Positions 6,620 to 9,505 of a DNA stretch of 9,505 nucleotides are shown piece after piece. The notes beneath the pieces were generated by a model. That model ran no database searches. It saw nothing but the letters and a program-made list of their open reading frames with translations, and was not told the DNA's origin. The translations under genes and the position numbers were made by a program. Origin of the DNA: Anaerolineae bacterium (GTDB lineage Bacteria; Chloroflexota; Anaerolineae; Anaerolineales; E44-bin32); assembly GCA_030673735.1 (NCBI GenBank), contig DAOVIK010000047.1, positions 1 to 9,505 of the forward strand, given 5' to 3'. Position 1 is the stretch's first letter; every line of letters begins with the position of its first letter.

Positions 6620-7305
6620 ATCGTCTGGTCCTCGAAACGGTATCCGGCGGAACGCACAGTGACGATCAGCTCGGGATTGCTGGGATCGTCTTCGATCTTC
6701 TTGCGCAATCGACCCATGTGGACATCTACCACGCGCTCATCACCGTAGTAATCATGACCCCAGACCTGTTCTATCAATTGATCTCGAGAGAGCACACGAT
6801 GGGGATGGCGAGCGAGGGCGGATAGAATGTCGAACTCGATCGGCGTCAAATCCAGCTCTTCATCATCCTTCCAAACTTGGCGAGCATCCTGATCGATGTA
6901 CAGCCGTTGAAAGCTCAGTTTGGCAGAGGGCTGGCTGTCGCGGCTGCGTCGCAGGATGGCCTTCACGCGCGCGGTAAGTTCTCGTGGACTGAATGGTTTT
7001 GGCAGGTAGTCATCCGCTCACAACGAGAGCCCGACTACCTTATCGGTTTCTTCGGCCCGCGCGGTAAGCATCAACACATAGACATCAGATTCTTGTCGCA
7101 TACGTCTGAGGACTTCCAGCCCATCCACTTCGGGGAGAATGATATCCAGCACCACCAGATCTGGGTCAAAAGACCGAAACAGCTTCAAAGCCGAACGGCC
7201 ATCAGGGGCGATTCGGGTGATGAAACCTTCTTCTTCGAGGTAGGCTCGAACGCTCTTCGCGAGACTACTTTCATCTTCAACGATTAGGACCCGACGTTGT
7301 CGCAT
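6616..7305 (-). pseudogene. OmpR/PhoB-family response regulator interrupted by an in-frame TGA
   Basis: The whole frame from ATG 7305 to TGA 6616-6618 would give 229 residues, normal for the family. The receiver has RVLIVEDE (acidic pocket D11/E12), phosphorylated Asp54 in VVLDIILPEVDG, Thr81 and, after the break, Lys103 in YLPKPFSP. Codon 96 is TGA (7018-7020) where relatives have Gly in the L-G-ADDY turn; GGA to TGA is a single change. The C-terminal winged helix (LTPIEFDILSALARHP ... DVHMGRLRKKIE) is intact. Without readthrough, a 95-residue truncated receiver is made. A separate DNA-binding piece could start at GTG 6966 but has no clear ribosome site. No SECIS-like hairpin follows. It is coupled to the kinase gene by ATGA. 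The annotated break could be a real nonsense mutation or a base error. Confidence 0.85.
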
Positions 7306-7350
7306 AAGTTCAGGGAATCTCCCGTTGCAATAGCATTTGATGCTTCGCTC

Positions 7351-7356
7351 GTTATA
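7351..7356 (-). promoter_or_regulatory. Possible -10 box for the regulator-kinase operon
   Basis: TATAAC (5 of 6 to TATAAT) lies about 45 nt before ATG 7305 on the minus strand. No good -35 is found at 16-18 nt, so an activator-dependent promoter or a chance match are both possible. Confidence 0.25.
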
Positions 7357-7388
7357 GTCTGTCCCAGCTTTCATATTGGGATTCAAAA

Positions 7389-7445
7389 CTTGGATCATCT
7401 GCTCAATGGATGAATGAATGATGGTCCAAGATGAGAAAGCAGATG
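7389..7445 (-). repeat. Two overlapping inverted repeats upstream of the regulator gene
   Basis: CTTGGATCATC (7389-7399) pairs with GATGGTCCAAG (7420-7430), 10 of 11 positions. CATCTGCT (7396-7403) pairs perfectly with AGCAGATG (7438-7445). The two pairings share 7396-7399, so they are mutually exclusive in one RNA. The loop contains ATTCATTCAT. It may be an RNA switch-like leader, a protein operator or part of an old element end; the sequence cannot tell. Confidence 0.4.
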
Positions 7446-7459
7446 CCCTCTAACCCAGG

Positions 7460-7690
7460 TTAATGTGGGCATACATCATTGTATTCGCTATTCCATTTCC
7501 CGATCAAGCCCACTGACGCTGAACCCGCAAGATCCTTCCAATTCCCTATGATTGAGTTCATCGCGTCTGTGCACTTCCCTCCAAATCCAACAATCGGGTA
7601 CATTGCATCATAACTCTTGCCATTCAACTGCTTCCAGAACCGCATATCTGATAACCCATGAATGTCATGAGTGGCGCTTCCATCCTCCAT
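7460..7690 (-). CDS. Hypothetical small ORF of unknown function
   Basis: The frame encodes 76 residues from ATG 7690 and ends in TAA. The composition is protein-like (FWKQLNGKSYDAMYPIVGFGG), with two internal cysteines, but I recognise no domain. GGAGGT lies 11 nt before the ATG, slightly too far for an ideal site. The frame stays open upstream to near 7756, just after the excisionase-like gene. Its place is where an integrase gene would often follow xis, but no recombinase motif is visible. It might be a real small gene or a fragment of a lost one. Confidence 0.35.
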   Translation of the reverse strand: MEDGSATHDIHGLSDMRFWKQLNGKSYDAMYPIVGFGGKCTDAMNSIIGNWKDLAGSASVGLIGKWNSEYNDVCPH

Positions 7691-7767
7691 GGAAACGCCA
7701 CACCTCCGGTGACCCGCAAAGTAATCGCCTGTTCCGCGGTTTGTGTGGGGAACTCATAACCTACTGA

Positions 7768-8058
7768 TTAAGAGTCAGTTGCCTCATGCCATTCGCCCAA
7801 ATGCCTGAGGCATGGCGTCAACTGCTCTCCGAAGCGAGGTCCGCGCCTCTTGTCCTCGGTGCAATTGCCTAGATTGACATAGGCCTCCAGTGAGCTTGCA
7901 TTGATCAGCCAGATCGAGCCCACCCTAAAGTCATCAATGCCTCCTTCCCTGAGTATTCTTCTCAAGTACTGCCGATAGTATCCGGAATACTCCGCTGCCT
8001 TCCGTACAGTTATGTGATTGGTTATGAGCCCATCATCATAACAAGTCATCTGATTCAT
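7768..8058 (-). CDS. Excisionase-like helix-turn-helix protein
   Basis: This 96-residue protein starts at ATG 8058 with an excellent GGAGGT site (8064-8069, 5-nt spacing). Residues 16-62 (ITVRKAAEYSGYYRQYLRRILREG, then FRVGSIWLINASSLEAYV) fit the excisionase/MerR-like winged helix: an A-A-x-x-x-G turn-helix, then a recognition helix, a beta wing and the closing 'I....LEAYV' helix. Such proteins bind DNA bends at attachment sites or act as small regulators. The C-terminal third (residues 63-96) has no recognised domain. It lies directly on the 3' side of the tRNA-Glu terminator, as xis genes of tRNA-integrated elements often do. No integrase is found nearby. A simple transcription regulator is the alternative. 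Confidence 0.7.
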   Translation of the reverse strand: MNQMTCYDDGLITNHITVRKAAEYSGYYRQYLRRILREGGIDDFRVGSIWLINASSLEAYVNLGNCTEDKRRGPRFGEQLTPCLRHLGEWHEATDS

Positions 8059-8113
8059 CCCGAACCTCCAAGCAGAAGGGCATCTCCAAGGATCATGAGT
8101 TTCACCCGCCCCC

Positions 8114-8152
8114 CAAAACGCTACATGGCCGGGAGCTGCTCCGCGGCCATGT
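8114..8152 (-). terminator. tRNA-Glu terminator hairpin
   Basis: Arms ACATGGCC (8123-8130) and GGCCATGT (8145-8152) pair over 8 bp, with an inner GGAG/CTCC pairing. On the minus strand they are followed by TAGCGTTTT. The hairpin ends the tRNA-Glu transcript 28 nt after its 3' end and is the close relative of the hairpin at 297-326. Confidence 0.75.
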
Positions 8153-8180
8153 CTTCCAGTTTGATAAGTGACTATTCAAG

Positions 8181-8253
8181 TGCCCCCACGGGGATTCGAA
8201 CCCCGGTCTTGGCCTTGAAAGGGCCACGTCCTAGTCCCCTAGACGATGGGGGC
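8181..8253 (-). tRNA. tRNA-Glu (anticodon TTC)
   Basis: This is a complete 73-nt cloverleaf. The acceptor GCCCCCA pairs with TGGGGGC and the discriminator is A. The anticodon stem TGGCC/GGCCA encloses loop CTTTCAA, giving anticodon TTC. The T arm is CGGGG-TTCGAAT-CCCCG. The 3' CCA is not encoded. The gene is intact, although the proposed island lies directly beyond its 3' end, as expected if integration restored the tRNA. Confidence 0.97.
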
Positions 8254-8262
8254 GCGGGCAAG

Positions 8263-8292
8263 ATTGTATCACGCGCCGCTGGGCAGGGTCAA
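8263..8292 (-). promoter_or_regulatory. tRNA-Glu promoter
   Basis: The -35 TTGACC (8287-8292, 5 of 6) overlaps the stop of the DnaC-like gene. After an 18-nt spacer comes -10 TACAAT (8263-8268, 5 of 6) with an extended TGA before it. The -10 ends 9 nt before the tRNA 5' end. Confidence 0.7.
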
Positions 8293-9505
8293 CGCTTTGC
8301 CTTGCGGCGCTTGCGCGCGGTGCCCTTGAATGCGGGGGCGGTAATGCCGTGGATAAGGCACAGGCGCCGGTCGACCATGCGCGAACGCAGACGGGGGTCG
8401 ATCTCATCGAGCTCATCGGAGCTGGTGATCACCGTCGGCAGACCGATGTTGTAGCGGTGATTGAACAGCTGGTAGAGCTGCTCGCGCACCCACGGCGTCA
8501 TGGACTGGGTTCCCAAATCGTCGAGCACAAGCAGTGGCGCGGTGCGGATCTCATCAAAGCGCCTGTCATAGGAAACCGTGCTGTTTGGATTGAACGTGGC
8601 GCGCAGATGATCCAGCAGGTCGGGCACGACCACGAACATCACGCTGTGCCCCGCGCTGGCCCTGAAATTGGCGATCGCTGCCGCCAAGTGTGTTTTGCCA
8701 CAGCCATAGGGGCCTAACAGAACCAGCCACCCCGAAGGATCCTCGGCGTACTTGTTGGCCGCCTTGAAGGCCTTCTCCAGTGAGCGCTCATCCTTGGGGG
8801 AGAGCTTCTCGGTCTTGCGCATGCTGAAGGTGCCGAAGGTCTGTTGGGCGTGCTGGTCCAGGGAGGAGAGCTCCGGCTGGCCGGTGTCTTCTGCCGGACG
8901 TCGGTAGTCGGGTGCCATGATCTCGGCGTGGGTGACGACCTCCCGATCCTGCAATCTCGAACGCATGCGGCCCTCAATATGCTCCAGGGGCAGGTTGCTG
9001 GTCACCACGAGCGGCAACAGGTTGATGTAGCGGTAGTTCAGGAGCTGGTACAGCTTCTCACGCGCCCATTCGGTGGCGTTCTGCGTGCCGAAATCATCCA
9101 GGATGAGTACCGGCGCCTGACGGATTTGATCGAAGCGCTCCTCGAAGCTCGTATCCTGGTCGCTGAAGGTGAAGCGCAGCGTGTCGAGCAGATCGGGCAC
9201 GGTCAGAAATAGCGTGGGGATGCCAATGGCCACGACCTTGTTGGCGATGGCCGCTGCCAGGTGCGTCTTGCCGCAGCCGAACCTGCCTAGCAGGAGCAGC
9301 CAGCCCTCGGGTTTTTCGGCGAAGAGCTGCGCGTGATTGAAAGCGCGCTCGATCGACGACTGCTCCATCTCGCCATAGCCCACACGCCCGCGCGGATTGA
9401 AGCTTTCGAATGTCAGATGCTGCAGTTCCTGCAGCTGGCTGAAGCGGAAGAGCCGATCACGAATGCGCGCCTGCACGTTCGCCTGGCGGCAGGAGCAGAT
9501 GTCCA
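8289..9505 (-). CDS. Tandem DnaC/IstB-like AAA+ ATPase, N-terminus outside the window
   Basis: The frame is open to the window edge. GTG 9476 is a possible but probably internal start, because residues before it (ICSCRQANVQARIRDRLFRFSQL) look like the Cys-containing N-terminal region of DnaC-type helicase-loader proteins. Numbered from that GTG, 395 residues carry two complete AAA+ domains. Domain 1 has Walker A GRFGCGKT (64-71) and Walker B LILDD (124-128). Domain 2 has Walker A GPYGCGKT (255-262) and Walker B LLVLDD (315-320). Both have the same flanking order (HLAAAIAN, VPDLLD, RFD.IR.AP, TQ...W.RE.LYQL, S.R...R) and clearly arose by internal duplication. Loading of replicative helicase or a related ATPase role is inferred; a transposase partner (IstA) is not present. 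The C-terminus is basic (ARKRRKAKR). The TGA stop is used as a normal stop. Confidence 0.9.
   Translation of the reverse strand, partial: DICSCRQANVQARIRDRLFRFSQLQELQHLTFESFNPRGRVGYGEMEQSSIERAFNHAQLFAEKPEGWLLLLGRFGCGKTHLAAAIANKVVAIGIPTLFLTVPDLLDTLRFTFSDQDTSFEERFDQIRQAPVLILDDFGTQNATEWAREKLYQLLNYRYINLLPLVVTSNLPLEHIEGRMRSRLQDREVVTHAEIMAPDYRRPAEDTGQPELSSLDQHAQQTFGTFSMRKTEKLSPKDERSLEKAFKAANKYAEDPSGWLVLLGPYGCGKTHLAAAIANFRASAGHSVMFVVVPDLLDHLRATFNPNSTVSYDRRFDEIRTAPLLVLDDLGTQSMTPWVREQLYQLFNHRYNIGLPTVITSSDELDEIDPRLRSRMVDRRLCLIHGITAPAFKGTARKRRKAKR

Noticed and set aside
733..7305. A different genetic code with TGA as Gly or Trp
   Set aside because: TGA ends the methyltransferase, regulator and DnaC-like genes at family-typical lengths, two of them in stop/start overlaps. 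At the DUF411 site Gly or Trp would also destroy the metal motif.
7534..7757. Alternative minus-strand frame from ATG 7757 after the excisionase-like gene as an integrase
   Set aside because: It stops at TGA after 30 codons, meets another TGA later, and shows no recombinase motif. The frame at 7460-7690 stays open.
8289..9505. IS21-type IstB transposition helper
   Set aside because: No istA, no terminal repeats, two fused domains and a backbone position beside a tRNA fit a chromosomal DnaC-like gene better.

Overview
The window looks like bacterial chromosome, most likely from a Chloroflexota-like or similar environmental lineage. That guess rests on the style of the tandem DnaC-type ATPase, the SHOCT/PepSY/methyltransferase copper cluster and the moderate-to-high GC content. 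No 16S rRNA or other diagnostic marker is present, so the taxonomy is weak.

Layout: (1) 1-140 holds the C-terminus of a cysteine-rich protein on the + strand, followed by a terminator-like palindrome. (2) 297-411 holds a GC-rich hairpin and a decayed tRNA-like remnant. Both resemble the hairpin and intact tRNA-Glu found at 8123-8253. (3) 477-743 may hold a small broken membrane protein gene on the + strand. (4) 733-7305, all on the minus strand, is a heavy-metal (copper) resistance cluster. In transcription order it encodes an OmpR-family response regulator, a HAMP/HisKA sensor kinase, a SHOCT membrane protein, a Met-rich PepSY-like anchored protein, a class I SAM methyltransferase, a CopB-type CPH P1B-ATPase with a His-rich N-terminus, and a DUF411 (CopG-like) lipoprotein. 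(5) 7460-8058 (minus) holds an unrecognised small ORF and an excisionase-like helix-turn-helix gene. (6) 8123-9505 is chromosomal backbone: the tRNA-Glu(TTC) with its own promoter and terminator, and a fused double AAA+ DnaC-like gene that runs off the window.

The duplicated tRNA/terminator at both ends, the position of the cargo on the 3' side of the tRNA, and the excisionase-like gene next to the tRNA suggest that about 413-8122 is an old integrated copper island. Its integrase appears to be lost or unrecognisable.

The proposed working model is this. The kinase/regulator pair senses metal and acts at an 11-bp-period direct repeat just upstream of the SHOCT gene. PepSY and DUF411 proteins bind copper outside the membrane. 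CopB pumps copper out. The methyltransferase may modify membrane lipid or another small molecule.

The most unusual observation is an in-frame TGA in the DUF411 gene, exactly where the first cysteine of the CxCC copper motif belongs. It is followed by a hairpin whose loop (GGUCU) matches what I recall of the E. coli fdhF SECIS loop. This could be a selenocysteine-containing copper protein. Against this, the response regulator also carries an in-frame TGA (at a conserved Gly), and a third candidate sits in the small + strand ORF, so gene decay or sequence error must be weighed.
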